DNA from: Myxococcales bacterium
GTDB lineage: Bacteria; Myxococcota_A; Polyangia; Polyangiales; Polyangiaceae
DNA length: 56,793 bases
NCBI GenBank assembly: GCA_947473045.1
Contig: CANJCO010000032.1
Location: 1-56,793 of the forward strand
Direction of reading: 5' to 3'
The translations under genes were made by a program, and so were the position numbers. The notes under the pieces are model-generated. The model was not told where the DNA came from. It searched no databases and worked only from the letters and a program-made list of their open reading frames with translations. Each line of letters begins with the position of its first letter. Position 1 is the first letter of the stretch. Shown one piece after another: positions 18,495 through 27,384 of this stretch.

Positions 18495-19760
18495 ATGAAC
18501 GAACCTGACGCCATTATCGTGGGCGGAGGCCCCGCCGGGTCGGTGTGCGCCTCGAAGCTGCGCATGCTCGGTAGAAGCGTGATGGTGCTCGAGCGCGACT
18601 ACTTCCCGCGCTTTCACCTCGGGGAGTCGCTGCTGCCGCAGTCGCTCTACGTGCTCGACGACATCGGCGTGCTCGCAGACGTGCGCGAGCGTTTCATCGA
18701 AAAGCACGGCGCCCGCTTTCACGACGATCGCGACGGACGCAAAGCGCGCTTCGTGTTCGAAAATGCCTTCGACGAGACCTATCAGCACTCGTTTCAAGTC
18801 GAGCGTGCGGCCTTCGACGAGCTGCTCCTGCGCCACGCCGGCAAGCTCGGCGCCGACGTTCGCGAGGGCTGGCAAGTGCGCCGCGTGCTGATGGAAGGCG
18901 GGCGGTCCGTCGGCGTTTTGGCGCGCGATCCGGGTGGCGCCGAGCACGAGCTTCGCGCCCCGATGGTCATCGATGCGACGGGTCGGGGCGCGCTTCAGGC
19001 GCACGCCGCGCGCTGCACCGAGAAGATTCCGCGCCTCGACAAGAGCGCGTTCTACGCCCACTACGAAGGCATTCCGCGCGCAGCCGGCAAGGAGGCGGGC
19101 GACATCGACATCGTGATCTTCGAGACGCGGCCGCGCGAGAGCGACGGCGCCTGGTCGGGTGGCTGGTTCTGGTTCATTCCCTTCAAGGACGGCCGCACGA
19201 GCGTCGGCGCCGTGGTGTCGAGCGAGTGGGTGAAGGAGCACCGGCATTTGGGAGGTGCCGACGCCATGCTGCAGGCAGCGATCGATGCCTCTCCCACCGC
19301 GACGGCGTTCACACAAAATGCGACGAGGCTCTGGCCCGCGCGCGTTGAGGCTGACTACAGCTACCGCGTTGGCAAAATGGCAGGCGACGGGTGGGTGGCG
19401 ATCGGCGACGCGGCGGGTTTCATCGACCCGCTGTTTTCGACCGGCGCTCACATCGCGATGCGGAGCGGTTGGAAGGTCGCGTCAGTGATCGACGAGGCCC
19501 TGCGCGACGGCGACACCCGCGAAGAGCGGTTCGCTCAATGGGTGCAGGATACACGTACGGGCGCCGAGACCTTCATCAGCGCCGTCGGAGCCTTCTACCG
19601 CGGGCCGCTTTTGCAGTACCTGTTCGCGGAAAATCCGCGCACGGTGCTGCGCCGCTCGATCACGTCGATTCTCGCTGGCGACGTGTTCACGAGCGAATCG
19701 ATCTGGATCCGCGATCTGCGTCTGCGGCTCGCCGCCCTCAACGAAGGCGCCGCGACTTAA
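18495..19760 (+). CDS. Flavin-dependent halogenase-like FAD enzyme
   Basis: The product is 421 aa (ATG at 18495). GGGPAG (10-15) binds FAD and GDAAGF (304-309) is the second flavin motif. Both signatures of flavin-dependent halogenases are present: WFWFIP (224-229, pattern WxWxIP) and FIDPLFSTG (309-317, pattern FxxPxxSxG). A Lys70 in FIEKHGARF stands where halogenases carry the lysine that handles HOCl. This resembles the pyrrole/phenol halogenase branch more than tryptophan halogenases. No NRPS, PKS or flavin reductase is adjacent; the nearest FMN reductase is at 23283. Some monooxygenases share these motifs, so halogenation is likely but unproven. Confidence 0.82.
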   Translation: MNEPDAIIVGGGPAGSVCASKLRMLGRSVMVLERDYFPRFHLGESLLPQSLYVLDDIGVLADVRERFIEKHGARFHDDRDGRKARFVFENAFDETYQHSFQVERAAFDELLLRHAGKLGADVREGWQVRRVLMEGGRSVGVLARDPGGAEHELRAPMVIDATGRGALQAHAARCTEKIPRLDKSAFYAHYEGIPRAAGKEAGDIDIVIFETRPRESDGAWSGGWFWFIPFKDGRTSVGAVVSSEWVKEHRHLGGADAMLQAAIDASPTATAFTQNATRLWPARVEADYSYRVGKMAGDGWVAIGDAAGFIDPLFSTGAHIAMRSGWKVASVIDEALRDGDTREERFAQWVQDTRTGAETFISAVGAFYRGPLLQYLFAENPRTVLRRSITSILAGDVFTSESIWIRDLRLRLAALNEGAAT

Positions 19761-19775
19761 GCAGCGGGTCAGGGA

Positions 19776-21086
19776 TCAGTCTTCAGGCACCGCGGCGCCG
19801 GCGGCGACCGGATCGATCAAGCTTCCCAGATTGGCGACGTTGGTGTCGCGCGTGCCGAGCTGTCCGGTCTGACCGAGGAAGTTCCACTCGAGAAACTTCA
19901 CGATGCTCGAGTGCTCCATCGTCACGTGGGAGATGTGGTTTTTGCGCGCGAACGGCCCGGCGGCGATCATGGGAACGCGCGTGCCGTAGGGCTTGTTGTC
20001 GATGGGGTTCGTGGCGGGAGGCTTCACGTGGTCCCAGAGGCCGCCGCCCTCGTCGTAGGTCACGAGAAACAGCGTGTTGTCGCGATAGCGCGAGTGCATG
20101 ACGGCGTCGTAGAGGTCTTTTACGAACGTGGCTCCGTCCGTGATCGTGGTGCGAATGCCCCCGTGCTCGGTATGAAACCCGAGCCCCTTGATGAACGACA
20201 CGGCAGGCAGGCCGCCTGCTTCGAGCGCGCCCGTGAAGTCGCCGAGGTCTTTCATGGTGTCGGCGTTGTCGCGCCAGCGCGGGTAGTACTGGAAGGGCAC
20301 GTCGCTCGGATCGAAGATGCACGGGTAGAAATTGATGTTGCCCGGGCACAGCGGATCACGCGCGGCGCAGTGGCCGGCCGCGAGCGCGTCGCGCATGGTG
20401 CCGTAGCCCTCGGCGTAAAACGACCACGGCATCGCCTTGTCGGCGAGCAGATCGCCGATGGTCTTGTCGGCGTATTCGGCCTGCGCCGAGCTACCGAATC
20501 CGCAAGTGACGCCGCGCGCGTCTTTCGGGCCGAACGCGTTGTCGTCGAACACGTGCGTCGCGCGCGCGAAGTACATGTCGTTGGCGGAGCTCTGACCGAT
20601 TTCGGGCTGAAAATAGCGATCGGCGATGGCTCCCGACTTCGCGAAGTCCCAAAAAGTCTGCATGGTTTTGGCGTCGCCCACGGCCACGTTTTGAGGGCTG
20701 CCGCACGACTCGGTCGCGTAGCGATCCATCGCGCCGCCGTTCATCTCCTTCGTCTCACACGCCGCCGTGTGATCCGGATCGTGAAGCGCCTGCGCGTCGT
20801 CGTCGAGCGTGATCGGGGTGTGCCCTGCAGCGTCGGTGGCGGGCGCCGCTTCGCAGCACGATGGCCCCTCGCTACACGAAGGCAGCTGGCCGGCAGGGGC
20901 GGTGCAGTAGCGACCGAAGTGGTCGTCGAACGTGTGGTTTTCTTGAATGATGACCACGACGTGCTTGATTTTCGACTGGGGGCACGTGCCCGCGCACGAG
21001 TCGTCGATGGGGGGAAGCGGAGCGGCGTTTTCGACCGACGAACTGCAACCGACTGCGAGCAGGGCGCAGGAGATAAGAAGGCGCAT
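19776..21086 (-). CDS. Phospholipase C/acid-phosphatase family phosphoesterase, lipoprotein
   Basis: The product is 436 aa, starting MRLLISCALLAVGCSSS (lipobox AVGC). The family opens with KHVVVIIQENHTFDDHFGRY, the metal-binding ENxxFDxxFG block of the phosphoesterase superfamily (PLC, AcpA). Later blocks are the TYDEGGGLWDHVKPP metal site and YGTRVPMIAAGPFA. The catalytic region also has an unusual Cys-rich insertion (SCSEGPSCCEA, plus CGSP, CGFG and HCAARDPLCP). It is expected on the outer surface, releasing phosphate from phosphoesters or phospholipids. It converges on the halogenase-like gene with a 15-bp gap. Confidence 0.92.
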   Translation of the reverse strand: MRLLISCALLAVGCSSSVENAAPLPPIDDSCAGTCPQSKIKHVVVIIQENHTFDDHFGRYCTAPAGQLPSCSEGPSCCEAAPATDAAGHTPITLDDDAQALHDPDHTAACETKEMNGGAMDRYATESCGSPQNVAVGDAKTMQTFWDFAKSGAIADRYFQPEIGQSSANDMYFARATHVFDDNAFGPKDARGVTCGFGSSAQAEYADKTIGDLLADKAMPWSFYAEGYGTMRDALAAGHCAARDPLCPGNINFYPCIFDPSDVPFQYYPRWRDNADTMKDLGDFTGALEAGGLPAVSFIKGLGFHTEHGGIRTTITDGATFVKDLYDAVMHSRYRDNTLFLVTYDEGGGLWDHVKPPATNPIDNKPYGTRVPMIAAGPFARKNHISHVTMEHSSIVKFLEWNFLGQTGQLGTRDTNVANLGSLIDPVAAGAAVPED

Positions 21087-21155
21087 GACACTACGGTAGC
21101 AAACCTGCGTCATCTGTATGGCGAATTGGTGACAAGCCTGCGCGCCGGCGCCTGG

Positions 21156-21329
21156 TCATCCCCGATTCAGCTCAAGCGTGCCGTCGGGGCGCGAAAGCAG
21201 CGCGAAGTGCTCGCTGTCCTCGTCGGGGCGGGCCTCGCACACAAGCAAGAGAATCGCGACGCCGTACGCGCGGACCTCGAACGTCGCGAGATCGCGCTTC
21301 GCCTCGTGACTGGCCGAGCGCCTCGCCAT
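21156..21329 (-). CDS. Possible small protein, unknown
   Basis: A 57-aa frame on the minus strand within the 388-bp gap 21087-21474. The second half (TFEVRAYGVAILLLVCEARP, then EDSEHFALLSRPDGTLEL) has the amino-acid balance of a real protein rather than GC noise, and looks like a beta-rich fragment. The RBS is weak and no homologue was recognised. It could be a remnant of a larger gene. Nothing else was seen in the gap. Confidence 0.35.
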   Translation of the reverse strand: MARRSASHEAKRDLATFEVRAYGVAILLLVCEARPDEDSEHFALLSRPDGTLELNRG

Positions 21330-21474
21330 GCTCAGCGCTGGCTCGCTCGCGCGTCGGCAACAGGGGAGTCGGCGGTGCATCGCTCGCGCGGGACACCGAA
21401 CGAGCCTGCCTGACGCGAGGCCGATGGCACTTTCGGGCGAGGCGCGGCGGCGGGCGCTACGGGGCGTCAGTGGC

Positions 21475-22251
21475 TTACCCGAACAGAAATCGCAGCGCCT
21501 TCGGGAGGCGCCTCCGCCACGCCGCCTCGTTGTGTGAGCCCTTCTTGTCGGGTCGCCACATGACCCTGCGCTCGCCGCTCGCGCGCATCGAGTAGCCGCG
21601 CGAGGCGTAGTGCAGGGCGAGGGCCTCGACGAGCGGCAGCATGCGGCCCCGGCCTTCGCGCCCTCCGCAATCGAAGTACACCCGCGCGCGCGCCGGCGTC
21701 GGGCGGCTCATCACGTAGTCGAAGAGCGCCTCGCGTCCGAACCACACAGAAGGCGACATGCACATCGCCGCGTGAAAGGTGTCAGGGTGGCGCGCGTGCG
21801 CGTAGAGGGCGGCGAGACCTCCCATCGAAGAGCCCCCGATCACCCGGTAGTGAGGATACACTTCGAACCGCGACGCGACGGCTGGCAAAATTTGGGAAGT
21901 CACCACATCGAGCAGCGCGTCGGCGCGTCCGCCCTTTCCGCGCATTTCGAACGGCGAGAGCTCATCGATGCGGGCCCCGTGACCGTGATCGATGGCGACG
22001 ATGATGGGCGCGACCGGCCGCTGAGCCACGAGCCGATCGACGGCCTCGTGGGCGTGCCATCCCCCCGAAAACGACCCGTCGTCGCCGAAGACGTTCTGCC
22101 CGTCGAACAGCACGAGCGTGGGACGCTGCATCCCGGCGGGAGGGTTCGCGGGGAGATACACGCGCACCCGCCGCGCTCCGCCCAGAGCCTCGGAGCCGAA
22201 GCTCCCCAGGTCGGCGAAGGTGCCCGGTGTGGTCTTGCGAACGCGCGGCAT
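21475..22251 (-). CDS. Alpha/beta-hydrolase esterase (esterase D/enterochelin-esterase-like)
   Basis: The product is 258 aa. It has RVRVYLPANPPAG and LVLFDGQNVFGDDGS near the N-terminus, the pattern of putative-esterase (Fes/esterase D) proteins. The nucleophile elbow is GSSMG with Ser142 (GGSSMGGLAALYA). PSVWFG follows and a late SHNEAAW supplies the catalytic His. No signal peptide is visible, so it is probably cytoplasmic. The substrate is an unknown ester. It is the last gene of a three-gene minus-strand group (FMN reductase, unknown, esterase), 9 bp after its neighbour. Confidence 0.88.
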   Translation of the reverse strand: MPRVRKTTPGTFADLGSFGSEALGGARRVRVYLPANPPAGMQRPTLVLFDGQNVFGDDGSFSGGWHAHEAVDRLVAQRPVAPIIVAIDHGHGARIDELSPFEMRGKGGRADALLDVVTSQILPAVASRFEVYPHYRVIGGSSMGGLAALYAHARHPDTFHAAMCMSPSVWFGREALFDYVMSRPTPARARVYFDCGGREGRGRMLPLVEALALHYASRGYSMRASGERRVMWRPDKKGSHNEAAWRRRLPKALRFLFG

Positions 22252-22260
22252 GGGCGGCTC

Positions 22261-23286
22261 CTAGCCGGCTCCGGCAGCGGCCTGCGTATCCCAAAATTCG
22301 CCGAGCAGGCGATCGGCCCACTGTCGCACGTGGTCGCTGCGCAGCACCGTCTCGAGCAGCGGCCAGGTCGCCTCCGCGAGCGCTCCGGCGTCGATCTCGG
22401 GCTCGGCGCCGAAGTGCGCGAGCACCTCGCGAAGCGTCTTGTCGGCGTGCGCGTCGAAGAACGCGGCGATCGCGGCCCGCCGCTCGGCTCGTGCACCGGC
22501 GAGCTGGGCGACATGTTCGGAGATGGTCATCGCGGCCTCGTGGGCGAGCCCCGCGCCGGTGTCGTCGACGCCCCCTAGCAGTTGCCGTATCTCCTGCTCG
22601 TACAACCAGGACGCTACGGCTTTTCTCAGAGTGATAAACTTGGGAGAGTCGCTGTTTTTGGTGAGCAGATCTCCAGTGCGCGTGAGCGCCTTTCGCGAGA
22701 ACGTCTGCAGGAATTTACGCATCTCGGGCTCGAGGCGGCGGTCGAACTCCGCGCGGACCCCCTCGATCGATTTTCCGAGCGGGCCAAACCCGAACGGCCC
22801 GAGCTTCTTCATGATGCCCGGAAGTCCCCAGTCGGCCACGAACGGGTTGACGCGCTCGTTGAACTCCTTGAGCGCGTCGAAGAGCACGTCGCGCATGGTC
22901 TCTTCCATCGCCTCCTGCTCGAGAATGCGGCGAAGCAGTGGCTCGTTCATCAGGCCCGGACGCCCGAGAAGTTCGTCGATGGTGGCGCGCGCGCCCGCCG
23001 GAACGTAGTCGCCCACGCGGGCGTCGCGGGTGCGCCCTTGATGCAGCAGCTCGGCGTGAACCGCCTTGGAAATGGGGCGCACCATGCGCTTGAAGTGCTC
23101 GGTCGTCGTCGCGGCGTCGAGCGCGCGGTTGATGGCCGCCGGCGTGGTGACCGAGCTCAACTTGGCTTCGAGCAGCGCCGAAAGGCCCGCGCGGAGGTGC
23201 GCCTCCCATTCCGATTTCGCCGCGTCGGACACGATGCGCTCCAAAAAGAACGCGAGCTGCCGCTGCCGCAACGTCGCGACGTTCAT
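22261..23286 (-). CDS. Conserved-looking cytoplasmic protein of unknown function
   Basis: The product is 341 aa from the ATG at 23286, whose ATGA overlaps the stop of the FMN reductase gene. It is strongly alpha-helical and charged, without membrane segments. Recognisable stretches include EWEAHLRAGLSALLEAKL, GRPGLMNEPLLRRILEQEAM, a Gly-rich loop LGPFGFGPLGKS, and AAIAAFFDAHADKTLREVL. No known domain was identified. Overlap with the reductase gene indicates co-translation, and the esterase gene follows by 9 bp, so the three products may act together. Confidence 0.75.
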   Translation of the reverse strand: MNVATLRQRQLAFFLERIVSDAAKSEWEAHLRAGLSALLEAKLSSVTTPAAINRALDAATTTEHFKRMVRPISKAVHAELLHQGRTRDARVGDYVPAGARATIDELLGRPGLMNEPLLRRILEQEAMEETMRDVLFDALKEFNERVNPFVADWGLPGIMKKLGPFGFGPLGKSIEGVRAEFDRRLEPEMRKFLQTFSRKALTRTGDLLTKNSDSPKFITLRKAVASWLYEQEIRQLLGGVDDTGAGLAHEAAMTISEHVAQLAGARAERRAAIAAFFDAHADKTLREVLAHFGAEPEIDAGALAEATWPLLETVLRSDHVRQWADRLLGEFWDTQAAAGAG

Positions 23287-23846
23287 CCGTGACTCCGAAG
23301 CTGAAGCGTCCACGCGGCGAGCGAGACGAGCAGGCCCGCGATGAGCGTGCGCGTCGGCTCGTCGGTCAGGGCAAGGCTCGCGTCGAAGCGCTCCTGCACC
23401 CGTGAAATGGCGACCTCGGGGCGGTTTACGGCGAGCGAGCCCGTTCCGACGAGCACTTGCCGCAGGTGCACTTGCGCGCGAATGCCGCCGAGATTTCCGA
23501 GCGTGGCGCTCATGATGGCGGCGGGCTTGCCGGCGAGCGGCGCGTCGGGGGCGCGCGAGGCCCAGTCGAGCGCATTTTTGAGCACCGCAGGCAGCGAGTA
23601 GTTGTACTCGGGCGTGCCGATGAGCAGCGCGTCGGCCGCGGCGATCGCCGATCGCAGCTGCGCGACGGGCTCGGGCCAGCCGCCGGTGCGCAGGTCGTCG
23701 TCGTACATCGGGATCGGCCGAAGGTCGAAGAGCTCAACGGTGACGCCCGCGGGGGCAAGCTGCTGCGCGGCCCGGAGGAGGGCTGAGTTGTAGCTGCTCT
23801 TGCGGAGGCTTCCGGAGAGCGCGAGCACGCGGAGGGGCGACGTCAT
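23283..23846 (-). CDS. NADPH-dependent FMN reductase family protein
   Basis: The product is 187 aa with a flavodoxin-like fold. GSLRKSSYNSALLR binds the FMN phosphate, and TPEYNYSLPAVLKNALDWASR is the conserved family block. LGNLGGIRAQVHLRQVL contacts the second subunit. It reduces FMN, quinones or azo compounds with NAD(P)H in the cytoplasm. It is first in a minus-strand operon with overlapping downstream gene 22261. It could supply reduced flavin to the halogenase-like enzyme 3.5 kb away, but nothing links them except proximity. Confidence 0.93.
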   Translation of the reverse strand: MTSPLRVLALSGSLRKSSYNSALLRAAQQLAPAGVTVELFDLRPIPMYDDDLRTGGWPEPVAQLRSAIAAADALLIGTPEYNYSLPAVLKNALDWASRAPDAPLAGKPAAIMSATLGNLGGIRAQVHLRQVLVGTGSLAVNRPEVAISRVQERFDASLALTDEPTRTLIAGLLVSLAAWTLQLRSHG

Positions 23847-23924
23847 GGCGGACCCTTACCGCATTAGCAGGCGCAGTCGCCAGCGGTGCGGGCAACGCGG
23901 CGAAAGTTGCGCTATGCACGTGAC

Positions 23925-24233
23925 ATGGCAGACGAGCAGGATGTCGTCGTCGTTGCAGGACCGACGCCCGACGAAAAGGGCGCGCGCGTGGTGCGCTTCA
24001 AAGGCGACACCGTGTCGTTCGGCGAGGTGCGTGCGCTCGAGGAAGGCAAGCCGATCGCGGGCGAGGTCGTCAAGCTGTCGCCGCGCGACGGTGCGCCGCA
24101 AGTGTGCGACGTCGAAGTCGTGCACGCCGCGGCTGCGCACAAGGGGCCGGCGCGCGTTTCGAGCCGCAGCTATCGCACCAACTGGGAGCAGGTCTTCGGC
24201 GCGGCCCCGGGCCCGGACCGCTCGGCCAACTAA
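23925..24233 (+). CDS. Small protein of unknown function
   Basis: The product is 102 aa from the ATG at 23925 (MADEQDVVVVAGPTPD). The sequence is beta-rich (GARVVRFKGDTVSFGEVRALEEGKPIAGEVVKLSPRDGAP), then a short tail, RSYRTNWEQVFG. It has no signal peptide and no recognised domain. The gene is divergent from the FMN reductase operon and convergent with the HEAT-repeat gene (11-bp gap). It has normal codon use and a protein-like composition, so it is probably real. Confidence 0.72.
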   Translation: MADEQDVVVVAGPTPDEKGARVVRFKGDTVSFGEVRALEEGKPIAGEVVKLSPRDGAPQVCDVEVVHAAAAHKGPARVSSRSYRTNWEQVFGAAPGPDRSAN

Positions 24234-24244
24234 GGCGGCGCAGG

Positions 24245-26449
24245 TCAGCCCTTGACGAGGTCGTAGCGACCGTCGTCTTCGTCGCCTTCGTCGCTCGGCT
24301 CGTCGGCGGCGGGGGCGTCCTTGAGCTGGTCGATGAGCGCGGCGTTATCGCGCGCGGTGGCTCCGCCCATCTGGTCGAGCGCGGCCGCTGCCGACTGCTT
24401 GACCTCGGCCGCGGAGCTGCGGTCTGTCATCACTTCGAGCAACGCGCGCTCGGCCTCGGGCCCGCCGACGAAGGTCAGGTGAGTGATGGCCAGGCTCGCG
24501 ACCGACGCGTCGGCGTCGCGCACTGCGGTGGTCAGGATTCGGCGGGCAGTGTCGGCGGGCAGCGCGGAGGTCATTTGCACAGCGGCGCGTCGCAATCCGA
24601 TTTGGCTCGACTGAACGGCGCGGTCGGACGCAGCGATGGCCCGGTCGGGCGCCGAGTTGGCGAGCGCTCGAAGCGCGGCGCTGGCTAGCCTCGGGTCCTG
24701 GTCGTGCGCGAACCGCTCGAGCTGGGAGGCTGCGGCAGCAGTGTGGACGCCCCCGAGCGAGCGAACTGCCAGCATGCGCATCGAAGCGTCGTCGGGGCGA
24801 TTGCTCGCTTCGAGCAGCGCGCGTTCGGCCTCGGCTCCCCCTAACGAGGCGAGGCCCGACAGCGCGGCTCGGCGCACGCGGGCGTCTTTGTCGCGGAGGG
24901 CGGCGGTGAACACAGGCGATTGCCGCGGGTCCGCCGATGCGGCAAGGGCATCGAGGGCTTCGGCTTGCTGCGCTGGAGTTCGCGCTCGGGAGGCGAGGTC
25001 GGCCACCGCCGCGCTCGACGCGCTGTCGCCGCGCACCAGGAGCGCTGAGACTGCTTGGCGGGACAGCTCGCCGCCGCGCTTCGCGACCGCGATGAGACCG
25101 TCGCGGGCCTCAGCAGAGCCGTCTGTCGCGAGCGCCGACACGCCCGCCGAAGCGCCGTCGCCGCTTTTGCTTTTGACGAGCTCGAGCGCGAGATTGCGTG
25201 CCACAGCATCGCCGCCCGGCATTGTTTGGAGCGCCCGAAGCGCTCCTGCTTGCGCGTAGCCTGAGCGCGAAGCGAGCGCGGCGAGGTTGTCGCGCGCCTG
25301 AGCGCCGCCGATCGCCGCGATGGCGTTGACGGCGCCGGGGACCTGGTCGGCAGTGCCTTTGCCCGCGACGTCGCTCAGCGCGCCGAGCGCGGCTACGTCG
25401 CGGTGCTCGGCGAAATAGTTCGCGGCGGTGTTGGCGGCTGCGCCGTCGAAAGAACCCAGCGAAGCGATCATCACCTGTCGCACGTCGTCGCCTTCGAGCT
25501 CGCCGAGCGCGGCCAGCGACGCTGACGAAACGCCGCGTGAATCGCTGCGGGCACCCTCGAGTAGCGCAGCCCGCGAGCCTGCATCCCCGATGCGCGCGAG
25601 CGACCGGGCCGCCGCCGCGCTCTCTTCGGCGGAGCCTCGCGCCAGCGCTGCGGTGAGCGTTGGGGTGGCCGCCGCCCCTCCGGCGTAGCCGAGCGCGTCG
25701 AGCGCAGCTGCTCGCGTTTCGCTCGGGCCGTCGGTCGACAGCGCGAGGAGCGCCGGCGTTGCGTCGGGGTCGCGGGCGTTGCCGAGCGCATGGATGAGGC
25801 AGGCCTGCGTCGCGCCGTCTTCGCCAGCTATCGCTTGTACAATGAGCGCGCCCGCTCCGGTGAGGTGAGCGTCTCCGGCGGCGAGCAGCGCCGCGATGCG
25901 CGTGTCATGGTCGTCTGCGTGCGCCGCGGCCATCACCGCTTGATTCGCTGCAGAGTCGTCTTTTTTTGCGAGCGCGGAGAGCGCCAGATCGCGAATCTTC
26001 GGCTCGCGGTCGCCTGTGAGGTCGATGAGCGCGCTGGTGGCGTGCGGGCTGCGCAGGACGCCGAGCGCGCGCACGGCGCACGCGCGCACAGCGACGGTAT
26101 TTTTCGCGTCGGCGGCGTCTGCGACTGCGGAGACAGCCTCGTCGTCGCCATCGGCGGTCCCGCCGAGCGCAGCGAGCGCCTCGCACTTTTGACCGCGGCT
26201 CCTTGCGCTCCGCAGCGCTTCGAGCTGTTTGCCGATGTGCGGCGCCGTCGCGGACGCGCCTACGTCGCTCGGACCTCCCATCCAGCCAAAAAGGCCTCCG
26301 CCAACGGCTGCGGCGCCGGTCGCGGCGGCCGTGGCGTCGTGCGAATTTGCGGTCGCAGCAGCGCTGCCGCGTACCGGGTGCACAGCAAAAAACGCAGCGG
26401 CCGTGAGCGCCGCCATCGTCGAGATCTTCCAGCCGGTGGCGCTTGTCAT
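24245..26449 (-). CDS. Exported or membrane-anchored HEAT-repeat protein
   Basis: The product is 734 aa. A hydrophobic N-terminal segment (MAALTAAAFFAVHPVRGSAAA) acts as signal or anchor, followed by an Ala/Gly linker. From about residue 75 to 690 it is a continuous array of ~30-residue helical repeats (pattern AVRACAVRALGVLRSPHATSALID, VRRAALSGLASLGGAEAERALLEA), typical of HEAT/PBS-lyase-like scaffolds. The C-terminus is acidic (DEPSDEGDEDDG). Such proteins usually mediate protein contacts. It is divergent from the parvulin lipoprotein gene 132 bp away, so both may be envelope components, which is inference. Confidence 0.85.
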   Translation of the reverse strand: MTSATGWKISTMAALTAAAFFAVHPVRGSAAATANSHDATAAATGAAAVGGGLFGWMGGPSDVGASATAPHIGKQLEALRSARSRGQKCEALAALGGTADGDDEAVSAVADAADAKNTVAVRACAVRALGVLRSPHATSALIDLTGDREPKIRDLALSALAKKDDSAANQAVMAAAHADDHDTRIAALLAAGDAHLTGAGALIVQAIAGEDGATQACLIHALGNARDPDATPALLALSTDGPSETRAAALDALGYAGGAAATPTLTAALARGSAEESAAAARSLARIGDAGSRAALLEGARSDSRGVSSASLAALGELEGDDVRQVMIASLGSFDGAAANTAANYFAEHRDVAALGALSDVAGKGTADQVPGAVNAIAAIGGAQARDNLAALASRSGYAQAGALRALQTMPGGDAVARNLALELVKSKSGDGASAGVSALATDGSAEARDGLIAVAKRGGELSRQAVSALLVRGDSASSAAVADLASRARTPAQQAEALDALAASADPRQSPVFTAALRDKDARVRRAALSGLASLGGAEAERALLEASNRPDDASMRMLAVRSLGGVHTAAAASQLERFAHDQDPRLASAALRALANSAPDRAIAASDRAVQSSQIGLRRAAVQMTSALPADTARRILTTAVRDADASVASLAITHLTFVGGPEAERALLEVMTDRSSAAEVKQSAAAALDQMGGATARDNAALIDQLKDAPAADEPSDEGDEDDGRYDLVKG

Positions 26450-26581
26450 GGTGGTCTCTCTTTCATACGCACGCAGCGGTCGCGCGCTTCCCTCGCGCTA
26501 CGACAACGCCGGCGCGCGCGTGTTCCCTCGTCTGATGCGCCGGGCGCGTGCGGCTTGGCTCGAACGGCGCGGGATGCGACC

Positions 26582-27088
26582 ATGGCCGTCGTGAAACTTA
26601 CGCACTGCCTGTTTTCAGCCCTCGCTCTCGTCTCGGCTTGCGACGACCATGTCGCGGCGCCCATGCCCGACTCCGCGCCCGCTCCGCTCGCCTCGATCGC
26701 GAGCCCGGTGGCCGTGACGCCGCCCGCGGCAGCGCCCTCCGCGAAGCCGCCTGCGGCGCCTCCGGAGACTGTCGCCTGCCAACACGTGCTGGTGGCCTAC
26801 AAGGGCGCAAAGAACGCTCCCGCCGGCGTGCTGCGGTCGAAAGCCGACGCTAAGGCGCGCGCCGAAGAAGTGCACGCCAAGGCCGTCGCCGGAGCTGACA
26901 TGGCGGCGCTCGCGCAAGCATTCTCCGACGATCAGGGATCGCGTGAGCGCCTCGGATCGGTGGGGAAATTCAAGCGCGACGGCATGGTGCCGCCGTTTTC
27001 GGATGCGGCCTTCGCGCTCGCCACGGGCGGCGTGAGCGCCGTCGTCGAGACGCCGTTCGGCTTTCACGTCATCAAACGAAACCAGTAG
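26582..27088 (+). CDS. Parvulin-type peptidyl-prolyl isomerase lipoprotein
   Basis: The product is 168 aa from the ATG at 26582. A signal peptide with lipobox VSAC (LFSALALVSACDDH) is followed by a Pro/Ala linker. The rotamase domain spans about 64-168: ACQHVLVAYKGAK (the CxHILV start), ARAEEVHAKAVAGADMAALAQAFSDD, LGSVGKFKRDGMVPPFSDAAFAL, and FGFHVIKRNQ at the very end. It would isomerise prolyl bonds of envelope proteins. It has only one PPIase domain and no SurA chaperone module. Confidence 0.9.
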   Translation: MAVVKLTHCLFSALALVSACDDHVAAPMPDSAPAPLASIASPVAVTPPAAAPSAKPPAAPPETVACQHVLVAYKGAKNAPAGVLRSKADAKARAEEVHAKAVAGADMAALAQAFSDDQGSRERLGSVGKFKRDGMVPPFSDAAFALATGGVSAVVETPFGFHVIKRNQ

Positions 27089-27111
27089 GCGCCGTGCTAA
27101 GAGCGGGCGCG

Positions 27112-27381
27112 ATGGCCAACAACAAGAAGAACAAGCCCAGCGCCCTTGCCTCTGCAGCGAGCCGAAAGCTCGCCGGCATCGGCGGTCCGCGCATGACCCC
27201 CGAGAACATGGCACACCAGCTCTTTCATGCGGAAGAGCGCGGCGAGGTGTCGCGCGTGACGCTCGAGGACGGCACCTGGGCGTGGTCGGTGCAGGGGCCG
27301 AACGGCCCGCAGATGCTCAAGCCGACGCCCGAGATGCTCGCGGCTCTCGCGCGCATCGAAGCGGGCGATCACAACCACTGA
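27112..27381 (+). CDS. Small protein of unknown function
   Basis: The product is 89 aa from the ATG at 27112 (MANNKKNKPSALASAASRKL). A basic N-terminal tail leads to GEVSRVTLEDGTWAWSVQGPNGPQML and a short helix TPEMLAALARIEAGDHNH. No domain was recognised. It follows the parvulin gene by 23 bp, so they may be co-transcribed. It is convergent with the next gene, with only 3 bp between stop codons. Confidence 0.72.
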   Translation: MANNKKNKPSALASAASRKLAGIGGPRMTPENMAHQLFHAEERGEVSRVTLEDGTWAWSVQGPNGPQMLKPTPEMLAALARIEAGDHNH

Positions 27382-27384
27382 CCG

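Noticed and set aside
17214-19451. 745-aa minus-strand frame opposite the metallophosphoesterase and halogenase-like genes
   Set aside because: No motifs and an Arg/Ala/His-rich composition. Both genes on the plus strand have complete catalytic motifs.
14942-21086. A secondary-metabolite gene cluster around the halogenase-like gene
   Set aside because: No NRPS, PKS, terpene cyclase, carrier protein or tailoring cluster was seen. Neighbours are housekeeping or unrelated hydrolase genes.
24245-26449. HEAT-repeat protein as a phycobilisome lyase (PBS lyase) because of its repeat type
   Set aside because: PBS-lyase-like HEAT repeats are widespread scaffolds. There is no phycobilisome context, and the protein has an export signal.
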